A stretch of 64,000 nt of DNA, taken from the NCBI GenBank assembly GCA_022801925.1, contig JAAWTG010000002.1:62001-126000 (forward strand), written 5' to 3'. Shown here piece by piece: positions 35,840 to 45,602 of the stretch; the first letter of the stretch is position 1; each line of letters begins with the position of its first letter. The DNA is from Clostridia bacterium. Lineage in GTDB: Bacteria; Bacillota; Clostridia; RUG12999. The position numbers were made by a program, and so were the translations under genes. Under the pieces are notes generated by a model that made no database searches, had not been told where the DNA came from, and saw only the letters and a program-made list of their open reading frames with translations.

Positions 35840-37789
35840 ATGGTATGTCAAAATTTGGTTGACAAAGGCACGGTAGTCATGACAAAACCGACCGAGCATA
35901 CGCCATCATGGGGGCGGTTGATGGGGCGGTATTGGGAAATGGCGATATGGGTGCAGTCGTCAGAACGGAAGCTGATGGGTTTGCGTTTTTGTTAGGCAAA
36001 AATGATTTTTGGCGGCAGCAGCAGTTATATGAAACAAAGCAGCAGCAGGGAGAATGACTTTTAAAAGAAACCTGCCGATGTACCGGCGGGCGTATCATTC
36101 CGATAGGGTAGCTGCGTTTGCAGGTTGATGGTCTGTATCAGACAGCATTCCATATAGAACAAAATATCTATGATGCGCAGGTGACAATGCAGGTGGATTG
36201 GAACGACGATTTTCTGTATTGGCGTGCATGGATATGCGCCGTGCAAAATACATTGGTGGTTGAAATAGAAAATCGTTCCAAAATGGAGGCGGCGTTTGAT
36301 TTTAGTATCATGCCGGGCGAATATAACATTGGCGAAGTGTCCGGGTATGATGATGGATATACAGAAGACGCAGTGTGGTTCACTTATGGAGCGGAACCAT
36401 ATCACGTGCAGGGGAAACGGATTGTCACTGCGGTGGCGGCAGGCATTCTGGGAAAAAAAGCGTGGTGGAAACCGGCGATGAAATTTTGGATTCCTATTAT
36501 TATTCATCTCTATATTGGCTGGGCTGCTGTACCGGCGAAGGGAAAGTGCCGCCAGCGTTATATGGTTGCTGGACAACAAGTGACCTTGCCAATTGGTCGG
36601 GCGCCTATACGCTCAATTATAATTACCAAAGTCCGTTTTTTTACCTGTATACCTCAAACCGGCAGGAACTCATTTCTTCTTATATAGACCTGCTGTTGGA
36701 CATTATACCAATCGGAGAAATGTATGAAAAAGAGAAGTTTGGAAGAAACGGAATTTGCCTGCCGGTGGAAATCGGACCGTTTGGAACGGTGTGTTCAGGT
36801 CTGTTTCACCATCAAAAAACCAATGCGGCATATTGCTGTGTGAACATTTTTATGCACTTTTTCTCAACCTATGACTTGGAATGGGGAAGACGCGCATATC
36901 CTTTTGTGAAAAAAACGGCAGCATTTTGGGAGGAAGATTTGGTGTATGAAAACGGTATATATAACGTTGTGAACGATGCGGCGCACGAGGAAGTTGTGTC
37001 GGAAGGGGAACGGAATAATATTCATGCGCTTGGTCTGGTGAAGATGCTGTTTGACGGCATTTTAAAAATGAGCAGAGAACTCGAAACAGACAAAGAATTG
37101 AGAGCAAAATGGCAAGACATAGCAGAACATTTGCCAGCGTTTCCGCATTATGTCCGCAATGGACAAAAGGTATTTAAATATAATGAAGATAGTTATGCGT
37201 GGCGTGAAGCGAATGGTACACGGGTGAAATTCATCTATCCGTTTGGCTGTGTGGGACTGGACGCGGATACGGAAACACTGGAAATGGCACGCAATACCTT
37301 GGAACAAAAAGAAAATTTTTTTCCAGCCCAACGCTTACTGTGAATATGCACAAATGCGTGCGCGGGTGAATTGTGACCCCCAAAAGACATATGAAAAAAT
37401 GAAAGAAGGGTGTTTGAATCTCAGTTACCCGAAACGCTACATGATTGCACATGGCGGAGGAATTGAGGATTTCAGTGCCATTCCAGGCGGTATCAATGAG
37501 ATGATGATGCAAAGTCATGAGGATGTCATTCGCATTTTTCCGTCTTGGCCCGGCGGAAAAAATGCAAAGTTTTTCCATTTGCGTGCATATGGCGCTTTTT
37601 AGTGTCGGCGGAAATGAAAAATGACGAAGTGCAATGGATAGAAATTATCAGTGAGCGGGGAGAACGTTGACAATACAGCTTCCGTGGGAAGCGGATATAT
37701 ACAGAAACGGCGTGCAAGAAAAAACGGTGTGCAGGGCAGGGTTATATTGGAACCCAGCGTGGGTGATTTATTGGCATTTCAAAAGATAG
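35840..37789 (+). pseudogene. Decayed (alpha/alpha)6-barrel glycoside hydrolase, GH95-like
   Basis: Consecutive fragments of one protein appear in changing frames. Near 35900-36055 one reads VLGNGDMGAVV and FAFLLGKNDFW, after which the frame stops. From 36118 a frame reads TAFHIEQNIYDAQVTMQVDW. At about 36450 it shifts to YWLGCCTGEGKVPPALYGCW, ANWSGAYTLNYNYQ and ERNNIHALGLVKMLFDG. After 37310 it shifts to AYCEYAQMRARVNCDPQKTY and on to FFHLRAYGAF. A missing T in the run at about 37597 breaks it again, and the end reads IQLPWEADIYRNGVQ...YWHFKR with a stop at 37787-37789. The core pattern (PPALYGCW...W.G.YTLN.N) resembles GH95 fucosidase-type barrels. At least four frame changes make it non-functional. 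Confidence 0.8.
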
Positions 37790-37851
37790 GAACGGTAACG
37801 GAACCATTCACAAAGAGATAAAATACAGACATAAAAGAAAGGGGAAACAAA

Positions 37852-38178
37852 ATGGCGTCCAGTAAAGAATATTTGAATTTTATAGTGGAACAATTATCAG
37901 AATTAGACGAAATCGCATATAGAGCCATGATGGGGGAATATATTATTTACTATCGCGGAAAAATTGCAGGTGGCATTTATGACGACCGATTGCTCATCAA
38001 ACCAACAAAGGCGGCAGTGGCACTCATGCCGTCAGCGCATTATGAGTCGCCATATAAAGGCGCAAAGGAATTAATACTGGTGGAGGAAGTGGATAACAAG
38101 ACATTTTTAACAGAATTGTTTGAAGCGATGTATGACGAACTGCCTCTGCCAAAACCAAAGAAAACGAAAAAAGCATAA
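37852..38178 (+). CDS. TfoX N-terminal domain protein
   Basis: The 108-residue protein has the pattern of TfoX_N: YRAMMGEYIIYYRGKIAGG, DDRLLIKPT, then a Lys/Pro-rich tail. In Proteobacteria TfoX drives competence, but stand-alone short members in Firmicutes have no settled role. AAAGGGG precedes the ATG. It sits alone between a pseudogene and the aspS T-box. Confidence 0.8.
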   Translation: MASSKEYLNFIVEQLSELDEIAYRAMMGEYIIYYRGKIAGGIYDDRLLIKPTKAAVALMPSAHYESPYKGAKELILVEEVDNKTFLTELFEAMYDELPLPKPKKTKKA

Positions 38179-38263
38179 AGTAAAATTTGCAAGAAAAAGG
38201 TTTGGTTTTTGCATAAAGAAGAGATTTTTTTCATAAAATAAAAGAAAAACGTGAATAAATGAC

Positions 38264-38292
38264 TTGACAAATGAAAGAAATTGCAATATAAT
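38264..38292 (+). promoter_or_regulatory. Consensus promoter of the aspS-gatCAB operon
   Basis: TTGACA and TATAAT, both perfect, are spaced by 17 nt just before the T-box leader. Transcription would start near 38299. Confidence 0.85.
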
Positions 38293-38299
38293 AAATAAA

Positions 38300-38613
38300 A
38301 AGAAAATTTCCGAAAAGACTGTGAACGGAAGAGTAGGCTGCAATGGTAGTTTCAGAGAGCCGCCGGAGGGTGGGAAGGCGGTACGGATTTGCAGAGGAAG
38401 AACCTCCGGGAGTCGCTGACCCAAAGACTTGTGTTCGAGTAGGCTCAGCCGCGTTTGGCGCGTTACAGCCAAGGGATATCGCCGGATGGAAACAGAAAGC
38501 CGTATCCTGACAGGAAGTGGGCTTGCAATGGCGCAGGTCAAAACGGGTGGTACCGCGGAAAGAATAGAGATTGAAGCTTTTCGTCCCAATGGAGGGATGA
38601 AAGGCTTTTTTTA
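38300..38613 (+). ncRNA. T-box riboswitch, overlapping Glu (GAA) / Asn (AAC) specifier
   Basis: The leader has the stem I features AGAGAG with GTGGGAA in the distal loop near 38354-38376, a candidate specifier GAAC at 38400-38403, the T-box bulge GGGTGGTACCGCGG at 38545-38558 and a terminator at 38575-38606 followed by a T-run. Uncharged tRNA pairing with the specifier and T-box would stop terminator formation and turn on the operon. GAAC overlaps a Glu codon (GAA) and an Asn codon (AAC); this double specifier has been described for a T-box of the aspS2-gatCAB operon of Clostridium acetobutylicum. Asn sensing fits the pathway below. Confidence 0.9.
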
Positions 38614-38641
38614 TTAGCAAAAAAGACAGGAGGGTGCCGGA

Positions 38642-40729
38642 ATGAAAAAAACAGAATATTGTGGATTGTTCTCTAAACATCATATCGGACAAACGCACAC
38701 CGTAATGGGGTGGGTGCAGAATAAACGGGACATGGGCGGCGTGATTTTTATTGACTTGCGCGATAGGGAAGGCATTTTACAGGTGGTGTGCAATCTTGCC
38801 TATCTGCCGGAAGAAATGTTCCACAGTGCAGAACGAGTGCGGACGGAGTCGGTGCTGTGTGTCAGCGGCGAAATTTACCACCGCGATGAGGAAACCTATA
38901 ATTCGGCGCTTGCAACCGGAGAGGTGGAACTGCGTGCGAGTACGCTGGAAATTTTGTCGGAAGCAGACCCGCTACCGTTTGAAATTGAGGACCGCACAGC
39001 GGTGCGCGAGGACTTGAGGTTGAAATATCGTTTTTTGGATTTGCGCCGTCCTGCCATGCTGGAGCATTTGAAATTCCGTCATAAGCTGACGAGAACCGTC
39101 AGCAACTATTTGGACGAAAAAGGCTTTTTGTCGGTGGAAACGCCCATGCTGACAAAATCCACGCCGGAGGGTGCGCGGGACTACTTGGTGCCCAGCCGAG
39201 TCCATCCCGGAACATTTTATGCACTGCCGCAGTCGCCGCAAATTTTTAAACAACTGTTGATGGTGGGCGGTATAGAGAAATATTATCAGGTCAGCCGATG
39301 TTTCCGCGACGAGGATTTGCGGGCAGACCGCCAGCCGGAATTTACGCAGGTGGACATGGAACTTTCTTTTGTGGGGCAGGAGGAAATTTTGCAGCATTTG
39401 GAGGAAACCTTTTGCTATTTGATGAAGGAAATGAAAGGAATTGACTTGCCGCGGCCTTTCCGGCGCATGACATGGCAGGAGGCAATGGACTGCTATGGCA
39501 GCGATAAACCGGATTTGCGTTTTGATTTGCCCATTGTGGATATTACAGAACTTGCGGGCGCTTGTGGATTTACGGTGTTCCGCAGCGCAGTGGAACAGGG
39601 CGGCGTTGTGCGAGCGATTAACGTGAAAGGCAAAGCGGATTTTACCCGCAGTGAAATTGAAGAACTGACGAAAAAAGCGTTGTCGTTCGGCGCAAAAGGA
39701 ATGGCATGGATTGCGCTGCGACCGGACGGAGAAATCTACTCCGTTTTAACAAAATATTTTGATGAAGTGCAGATGCAGCAATTATTGAAACAGACCCAAG
39801 CAACTCCGGGCGATTTTATTTTGTTTTGTGCAGATAAACTGTCCACTGTGCGGCGGACGCTGGGCGGACTGCGGCTGGAAATTGCCGCGCTGCTGGGACT
39901 GTGTAATGAAGAAGATTATCAATTCTTGATTGTGACGGATTTTCCGCAGTTTGAATATTCCGAAGAAGAAGGACGGTTCTTGGCAATGCACCATCCGTTC
40001 ACCATGCCGTATGAAGAGGATATTCCCTATTTGATTTCTGACCCGGCGCGAGTGCGGGCGCAGGCATATGACGTGGTACTCAATGGCATTGAACTGGGCA
40101 GCGGTAGTATTCGGATTCACAGGCGGGACGTGCAGCAAAAAATGTTTGAAGCGTTGGGCTTTTCGGAGGAAGAAATCGGAAAACGGTTTGGATTTTTTGT
40201 GGACGCTTTCCGCTACGGCACGCCGCCGCACGGTGGATTCGCATTTGGACTGGATAGGCTTGTCATGCTGCTTTGCGGCGCACCGTCGCTGCGTGACGTG
40301 ATAGCGTTTCCCAAAACCAAAGAAGCAGCTTGTCTCATGACAGGCGCGCCGGATGTGGTCGATAGGGAGCAGCTGGAAATATTGTCTTTATCGCTCGGCA
40401 TGCAGGAGGCGCAGCAGCAAACAGGAGGCGCGGACAAAACAGCGCAGCCGGCGGAGATTGATGTAGAACGTGTGGCGGGGCTCTCCATGCTGTCGCTGTC
40501 CGACAAAGAACAGGCGGCAATGAAGAAAGACATGAAGGACATTGTTGCATTTGCAAATTCATTGGCGCAGTATGATACCGAAGGCGTTCCCATGACGGCG
40601 CATGTGCAGCCCATGAAAAATGTTTGGCGGGAGGACAGTAAGGAGGACAGTTTCAGCAGAGAATCCTTGCTGGCAAACGTTCCCGCGAAGGAGGACGGCT
40701 ATATTTTCGTTCCTAAAGTAGTAGAGTAA
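38642..40729 (+). CDS. aspS-gatC: Aspartyl-tRNA synthetase fused to GatC
   Basis: The 695-residue protein has an ordinary bacterial AspRS in its first 585 residues: anticodon-binding domain (GWVQNKRDMGGVIFIDLRDR), class II motif 2 (FRDEDLRADRQPEFTQVD near 220), an inserted GAD-type domain and motif 3 (GFAFGLDRLVMLL near 535). After a linker of about 30 residues, the rest (from ERVAGLSMLSLS to DGYIFVPKVVE) matches GatC, the small subunit of the Asp-tRNA(Asn)/Glu-tRNA(Gln) amidotransferase. The usual separate gatC is absent before gatA. The fusion would couple Asp-tRNA(Asn) formation to amidation to Asn. The enzyme is inferred to be non-discriminating because of the operon and T-box. Ribosome site AGGAGGG. 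Confidence 0.93.
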   Translation: MKKTEYCGLFSKHHIGQTHTVMGWVQNKRDMGGVIFIDLRDREGILQVVCNLAYLPEEMFHSAERVRTESVLCVSGEIYHRDEETYNSALATGEVELRASTLEILSEADPLPFEIEDRTAVREDLRLKYRFLDLRRPAMLEHLKFRHKLTRTVSNYLDEKGFLSVETPMLTKSTPEGARDYLVPSRVHPGTFYALPQSPQIFKQLLMVGGIEKYYQVSRCFRDEDLRADRQPEFTQVDMELSFVGQEEILQHLEETFCYLMKEMKGIDLPRPFRRMTWQEAMDCYGSDKPDLRFDLPIVDITELAGACGFTVFRSAVEQGGVVRAINVKGKADFTRSEIEELTKKALSFGAKGMAWIALRPDGEIYSVLTKYFDEVQMQQLLKQTQATPGDFILFCADKLSTVRRTLGGLRLEIAALLGLCNEEDYQFLIVTDFPQFEYSEEEGRFLAMHHPFTMPYEEDIPYLISDPARVRAQAYDVVLNGIELGSGSIRIHRRDVQQKMFEALGFSEEEIGKRFGFFVDAFRYGTPPHGGFAFGLDRLVMLLCGAPSLRDVIAFPKTKEAACLMTGAPDVVDREQLEILSLSLGMQEAQQQTGGADKTAQPAEIDVERVAGLSMLSLSDKEQAAMKKDMKDIVAFANSLAQYDTEGVPMTAHVQPMKNVWREDSKEDSFSRESLLANVPAKEDGYIFVPKVVE

Positions 40730-40745
40730 AGGAGGAAACGGCAAA

Positions 40746-42194
40746 ATGAAACCAATAGAGATGACAGTCGCAGCGTTGGCAGAAGCGCTGCAAAGCAAAG
40801 AAGTTTCCTCTCAGGAGGTAACAAGAGCCTATCTGGACAACCTTGCGCGGGAGGAAGCGGACATTGGCGCCTATATTACCGTCACGGAGGAAGCTGCAAT
40901 GCAGCAGGCGAAGCGGATAGACGAAGCGCGTGCAAACGGAGAAGACCTTTCCAAATTGGCGGGCGTACCGGCGGGCATCAAAGATAACATCTGCACCAAA
41001 GGGACACTGACTACTTGCGCGTCTAAAATGCTTTCCAACTTTGTTCCGCCGTATCAGGCAACGGTTATGGAACATTTGCAGGATACGGTTCTGCTGGGCA
41101 AGATGAACATGGACGAATTTGCTATGGGTTCCACAACGGAAAATTCGTGGTATCACGTGACGCACAACCCACGGAATTTAGCATGTGTGCCGGGCGGCAG
41201 CAGCGGCGGAAGCGCGGCGGCAGTGGCGGCAAGGCTTGCGCCGTTTACGCTCGGTTCGGATACCGGCGGGTCTATTCGCCAACCGGCTGCATTTTGTGGT
41301 GTTGTGGGTATGAAACCGACCTACGGCAGCGTATCGCGATATGGATTGATTGCGTTTGCGTCATCGTTAGACCAAATTGGACCGCTGACAAAAAACGTTT
41401 ATGATTCTGCGTTGGTGCTGAACGAAATTGTGGGTTATGACCGGCGGGATTCCACTTCTGTGAAGCGGCAGTATGCGGATTTCACAAGGCATATCGGCAG
41501 GGAAATCAAAGGAAAACGAATTGCGCTGCCACAAGAATATTTTGGCGAAGGACTTGCGCCGGAAGTGAAAGAAGCAGTACTTGCGGCGGCAAAAAAATTG
41601 GAAGCGCTCGGTGCGCAGATTGTGGAATTATCCATGCCAAGCCTAAAAGCGGCGCTGCCTGCCTATTATGTCATTTCCAGTTCCGAGGCTTCCTCGAATC
41701 TTGCGCGGTTTGACGGTGTGAAATACGGATTCCGCGCGCAGCAGTATGATTCTGTGGAAGACCTCTACCGTAATACGCGCAGTGAGGGATTCGGCGCGGA
41801 AGTGAAACGGCGCATTATGCTGGGGACGTTTGCACTCAGTTCTGGATATTATGACGCTTATTATAAAAAGGCATTACAGGTGCGGACAATTATCGTACAG
41901 GAATTTCAGCAGATGTTTGAGCAGTGCGATGTAGTGCTGGCGCCGGTCGCGCCAACGACGGCATACCGAATTGGGGAAAAACGGGAAAATCCACTGGAAA
42001 TGTATCTGGGAGATGTTTATACAGTTCCGGTTAACATTGCGGGGCTGCCCGCACTGTCCATGCCTTGCGGCACAGACGCAGCGGGATTGCCAATTGGTAT
42101 GCAGCTCATTGGAAATGCCTTTGGTGAAACAGAACTTTATCAAATTGCCTATGCGCTGGAAGCGGCGTTACAGGAAGGGGGAAGCGGCAAATGA
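40746..42194 (+). CDS. gatA: Asp/Glu-tRNA amidotransferase subunit A
   Basis: The 482-residue protein is an amidase-signature enzyme. The catalytic Lys is in AGIKDNICTKG near 79 and the Ser-cisSer pair is in PGGSSGGSAAAVAA and GSDTGGSIRQPAAFCG. It releases ammonia from glutamine and passes it to GatB through a tunnel. The start lies 16 nt after the aspS-gatC stop with an AGGAGG site, and the stop overlaps the gatB start. Confidence 0.96.
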   Translation: MKPIEMTVAALAEALQSKEVSSQEVTRAYLDNLAREEADIGAYITVTEEAAMQQAKRIDEARANGEDLSKLAGVPAGIKDNICTKGTLTTCASKMLSNFVPPYQATVMEHLQDTVLLGKMNMDEFAMGSTTENSWYHVTHNPRNLACVPGGSSGGSAAAVAARLAPFTLGSDTGGSIRQPAAFCGVVGMKPTYGSVSRYGLIAFASSLDQIGPLTKNVYDSALVLNEIVGYDRRDSTSVKRQYADFTRHIGREIKGKRIALPQEYFGEGLAPEVKEAVLAAAKKLEALGAQIVELSMPSLKAALPAYYVISSSEASSNLARFDGVKYGFRAQQYDSVEDLYRNTRSEGFGAEVKRRIMLGTFALSSGYYDAYYKKALQVRTIIVQEFQQMFEQCDVVLAPVAPTTAYRIGEKRENPLEMYLGDVYTVPVNIAGLPALSMPCGTDAAGLPIGMQLIGNAFGETELYQIAYALEAALQEGGSGK

Positions 42195-43621
42195 TGCAAG
42201 ATTATGAAATGGTGATTGGACTGGAAGTGCATGTGGAATTGAAAACGGAAACCAAGATTTTTTGCAGTTGTTCCACGGCATTTGGCGCGGCGCCCAACAC
42301 GCAATGCTGTCCGGTTTGTATGGGACTGCCCGGAACGCTGCCGGTGCTGAACAAAAAAGTAGTGGAATATGCTGTGCGTGCAGGGCTTGCCACGCATTGC
42401 ACGATTGCGCGCTATTCCAAGCAAGACCGAAAAAACTATTTTTATCCTGATCTGCCCAAAGCCTATCAGATTTCCCAATATGATTTGCCGCTGTGTGAAC
42501 ATGGACATTTGGAAATTCAAACGCAGGAGGGCGGCAAACGTATTGGTATTACACGGATTCATATTGAGGAGGACGCCGGAAAGCTGGTGCATAAAGAAGG
42601 CGGCGGAACGCTTTGCGACTACAACCGCTGCGGTGTGCCGCTGATTGAAATTGTCAGCGAACCGGATATCCGAAGCGCGGAAGAAGCGAAACAATATGTG
42701 CGTAAACTGCGTGCAATCATGATGTATACCGGTGTGTCGGACTGTAAAATGCAGGAGGGGTCATTGCGCTGCGACGTCAACCTGTCGGTACGCAAAAAAG
42801 GAGAAACGGCATTCGGCACGCGTACGGAAATGAAAAATCTCAACTCGTTTCAGTTCATTGGCAAGGCAATTGAATATGAATTTGCGCGGCAGGTAAAGGC
42901 GCTGGAAGCGGGAGAGAAAATTGTGCAGGAAACAAGGCGGTTTGACCAGCAAAGCGGAAAAACATTTTCCATGCGCAAAAAGGAAAATGCGGACGACTAC
43001 CGCTATTTTCCGGATCCCGACTTGATTCCGGTTGTCACAGAACAGGCATGGCTGGAGCAGATGCAGCAATCTATTCCGCCGCTGCCGGATGACAGAAAGA
43101 AAAAATATATAGAGCAATATGGACTTTCTGCTGCGGATGCGGATTTGCTCACGGCTGACTTGCTAACAGCGGACTATTTTGAACAGGCAGCGCAGGAGTG
43201 CAGTAGTCCTAAAATGCTGGCAAACCTGATGCTTGGAGAATTGATGAAACTGATACCGGCGGAGACGGAGACCATTCCCATTCGTGCGACACACATGGCG
43301 GAGCTATGCAACTTGCTTGCCGAGGATAAAATCAACAACGGCACGGCGAAAAAATTGGTGAAACAGATGTGGCAGGAAGATACGGCGCCATCTGTTTTGG
43401 CAGAAGAGCAAAAGCTGTGGCAAATCAACGACAGAAGCATTTTACAGGAAACGGTGCGGCGTGCGATAGCGCAAGATACAAAATCGGCAGCAGATTTCCG
43501 CGCGGGAAAAACCAATGCGATAAAAGCGCTGATTGGCCGCGCCATGCAGGAAACCGGCGGACAGGCAAACCCAAAACTGCTTGCAGAGTTGATGGAGGAT
43601 GCGTTAAACGAAGCGGAATAG
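42191..43621 (+). CDS. gatB: Asp/Glu-tRNA amidotransferase subunit B
   Basis: The 476-residue protein begins MVIGLEVHVELKTETKIFC and has CSTAFGAAPNTQCCPVCMG, the zinc-binding region, then the kinase-like core (IHIEEDAGKLVH) and the C-terminal YqeY-like tail domain that binds tRNA. It activates the Asp or Glu on misacylated tRNA with ATP and adds ammonia. It overlaps gatA by 4 nt (ATGA). With GatA and the GatC domain of AspRS it completes GatCAB. Confidence 0.96.
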   Translation: MMQDYEMVIGLEVHVELKTETKIFCSCSTAFGAAPNTQCCPVCMGLPGTLPVLNKKVVEYAVRAGLATHCTIARYSKQDRKNYFYPDLPKAYQISQYDLPLCEHGHLEIQTQEGGKRIGITRIHIEEDAGKLVHKEGGGTLCDYNRCGVPLIEIVSEPDIRSAEEAKQYVRKLRAIMMYTGVSDCKMQEGSLRCDVNLSVRKKGETAFGTRTEMKNLNSFQFIGKAIEYEFARQVKALEAGEKIVQETRRFDQQSGKTFSMRKKENADDYRYFPDPDLIPVVTEQAWLEQMQQSIPPLPDDRKKKYIEQYGLSAADADLLTADLLTADYFEQAAQECSSPKMLANLMLGELMKLIPAETETIPIRATHMAELCNLLAEDKINNGTAKKLVKQMWQEDTAPSVLAEEQKLWQINDRSILQETVRRAIAQDTKSAADFRAGKTNAIKALIGRAMQETGGQANPKLLAELMEDALNEAE

Positions 43622-43653
43622 ACAGAAATGATATGTGAAAAGATGAGACATAT

Positions 43654-43684
43654 AAAAAGGAAGCGGTTCAGCCGTTCCTTTTTT
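43654..43684 (+). terminator. Terminator of the gat operon
   Basis: AAAAAGGAA pairs with TTCCTTTTT, with an inner CGG/CCG, 32 nt after the gatB stop. Confidence 0.8.
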
Positions 43685-43748
43685 CATGTCTTGAAAGATT
43701 TTATACTGTTTATAGGTATAGAACAAAACAATCAATTCGTTATGTTTT

Positions 43749-43788
43749 CCCTGCATGGCGCAAACATATTCGACTCCCTTATGCCTAG
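43749..43788. repeat. 40-bp repeat shared with 1883-1922
   Basis: 37 of 40 positions match 1883-1922. Read on minus, both copies encode HKGVEY(V/S)CAMQG. This copy sits exactly where readable RHS sequence begins. Confidence 0.7.
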
Positions 43789-45602
43789 CAGACAACAGCG
43801 GTAATAAACTTGTCACAAAATATAAATATGACCACCGCGGCAATGTGACAGCGGAGGTGAACTCCAAGGGAGAGACCACCTATTATACCTATGACAGCGC
43901 AAACCGGCTGAAAAGCAAGGCATATGCGGATAGTTATGGCGGACAGCGAAAGGAAAAACTGACGCTTACCTATGGCGACCAAAGCTGTACGGACAAAGCG
44001 GTGTCCAGTTTGACCATAACAGACGATATGGGGCACAAAACGGCATACTGGTTCGACAACATGGGATATACGGTGAAAGAGGGCGCCAACGCAAAAGAAT
44101 TGGAAAACTATTCCGGCTGGAAAGTCACTCAATATGAATACGATGGGTATCACAATTTGACAGTTGTGACAGACCCCAGAGGCAATAAAACGACTTTCAC
44201 GAGAGACCGGCTTAGCAGATTGACAAAAAAAGAAACGCCGGATGGCGCCGTCACGACTTATACCTATACGACATTTGACCAGCCGGAGACGATTCAGGAG
44301 CCGGACGGCAAATGCACACAATATTTCTATGACGGAGCGGGACGGCTGTCACAGCAGTGGACGGGCTGGGGCAGTGAAATAGCGGAAAACTATGAATACC
44401 AATCCATGGAATACGATTTAAGCGGCAATCCTATCAGTGTCAGTCTGGGCAGAAGCAGAGAAGAGGAACTTGACCTAAAAATGACTTATGGCTATGATAA
44501 CCATGGTCGGCTGGTAGACCGATATGAATGGATAGAAGCGGAAGAATACCGCCATACGCAGCTTCAGTATGATGCGTTTGGCAATCAAATCTGCAGCGCT
44601 ACTTATGGTGATGTTCCCTATGATGATTATGTGACGGAGACAGCGGACTATGACATTTTCGGGCGTGTTCTACGGCAGAGTAAAAGTGCATATTTGAATG
44701 GGGAAAACGTGGGGACAAATCTTGTGGAATATGACTATGACAAAGCGGGCAATGTTGTACAAAACGAACCTATACGGGAACGAATACCTACCTTACCTCC
44801 CATTATGAATATGATGGGCGCGGTCGTGTGACGCGGCAGGAAGAACCGCTGGGAGACGACACTATTGTGACGACCTATACCTATGACCCGAACGGGAACC
44901 AATATATGACGCTGAGTGCAGATTTAAGTGAAGAAAGCGATTCTGAAGAACTGGGACTGACCACGGAACAGAAGGCGTGGAGATGACACAGGCAACGTTT
45001 GACGTGTTCGGACGGATGACGTCTATGACGAAAACGAAGAACGCGGAGACGGTCACCGCGGCGTATACCTATAATGGAGACGGACTGCGGCAGAGCAAAA
45101 CGGTGGTGAGCGGCGAAACGAGCAAAACCACGAATTATCTCTATGACGGAAATTATGTGGTGCAGGAAAGCGGCAGCGAAACGGCAATGTATGTGCGAGG
45201 CATGAACTATATCGCGAAGATAGGAGCGGCGAACAGCGTAAGGCTATTACCGGTATAACGCGCATGGTGATGTGACGGGCACAACAGACGGAGCAGGAGC
45301 CATGCAAAACCGCTATGACTACGGCGCATTTGGCGAAGAAAAGCAGACGGAAGAAACGGCGGCGAACAGCCTACGCTACGTTTGGGAGTTCTATGACGAG
45401 GAACTGGAACTGTATTACCAGCGTGCGAGATATTATGAACCGGTGACAGGACGGTTTCTGAGCGAGGATACCTATGCCGGAGAAGCAGACAACCCGCGCA
45501 CCTTGAATGAAAGCGGCAAGGTGACAATTTATAGCAGCAGAACGGGCGAACCAAAGGTGGTAGACGGCGCGTCAGCGTTAAAAATGATGAACGGCGGGGA
45601 AT
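43789..45602 (+). pseudogene. Broken RHS/YD-repeat protein gene
   Basis: The plus strand encodes many YD repeats: YKYDHRGNVTAEVNSKGETT, YDSANRLKSKAY, YEYDGYHNLTVVTDPRGNKT, YDGAGRLSQQW. A frameshift near 44765 moves the reading to HYEYDGRGRVTRQEEPLG, another near 44970 moves it to TQATFDVFGRMTSMTKTKN, and another near 45240 moves it to YRYNAHGDVTGTTDGAGAMQ. The conserved RHS core end appears as ELYYQRARYYEPVTGRFLSE followed by DTYAGEADNPRTLNE. No start codon or signal peptide is present. RHS proteins encapsulate a variable C-terminal toxin or surface module; here the core is dead. After residue NPRTLNE the sequence leaves the RHS pattern. Confidence 0.85.
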
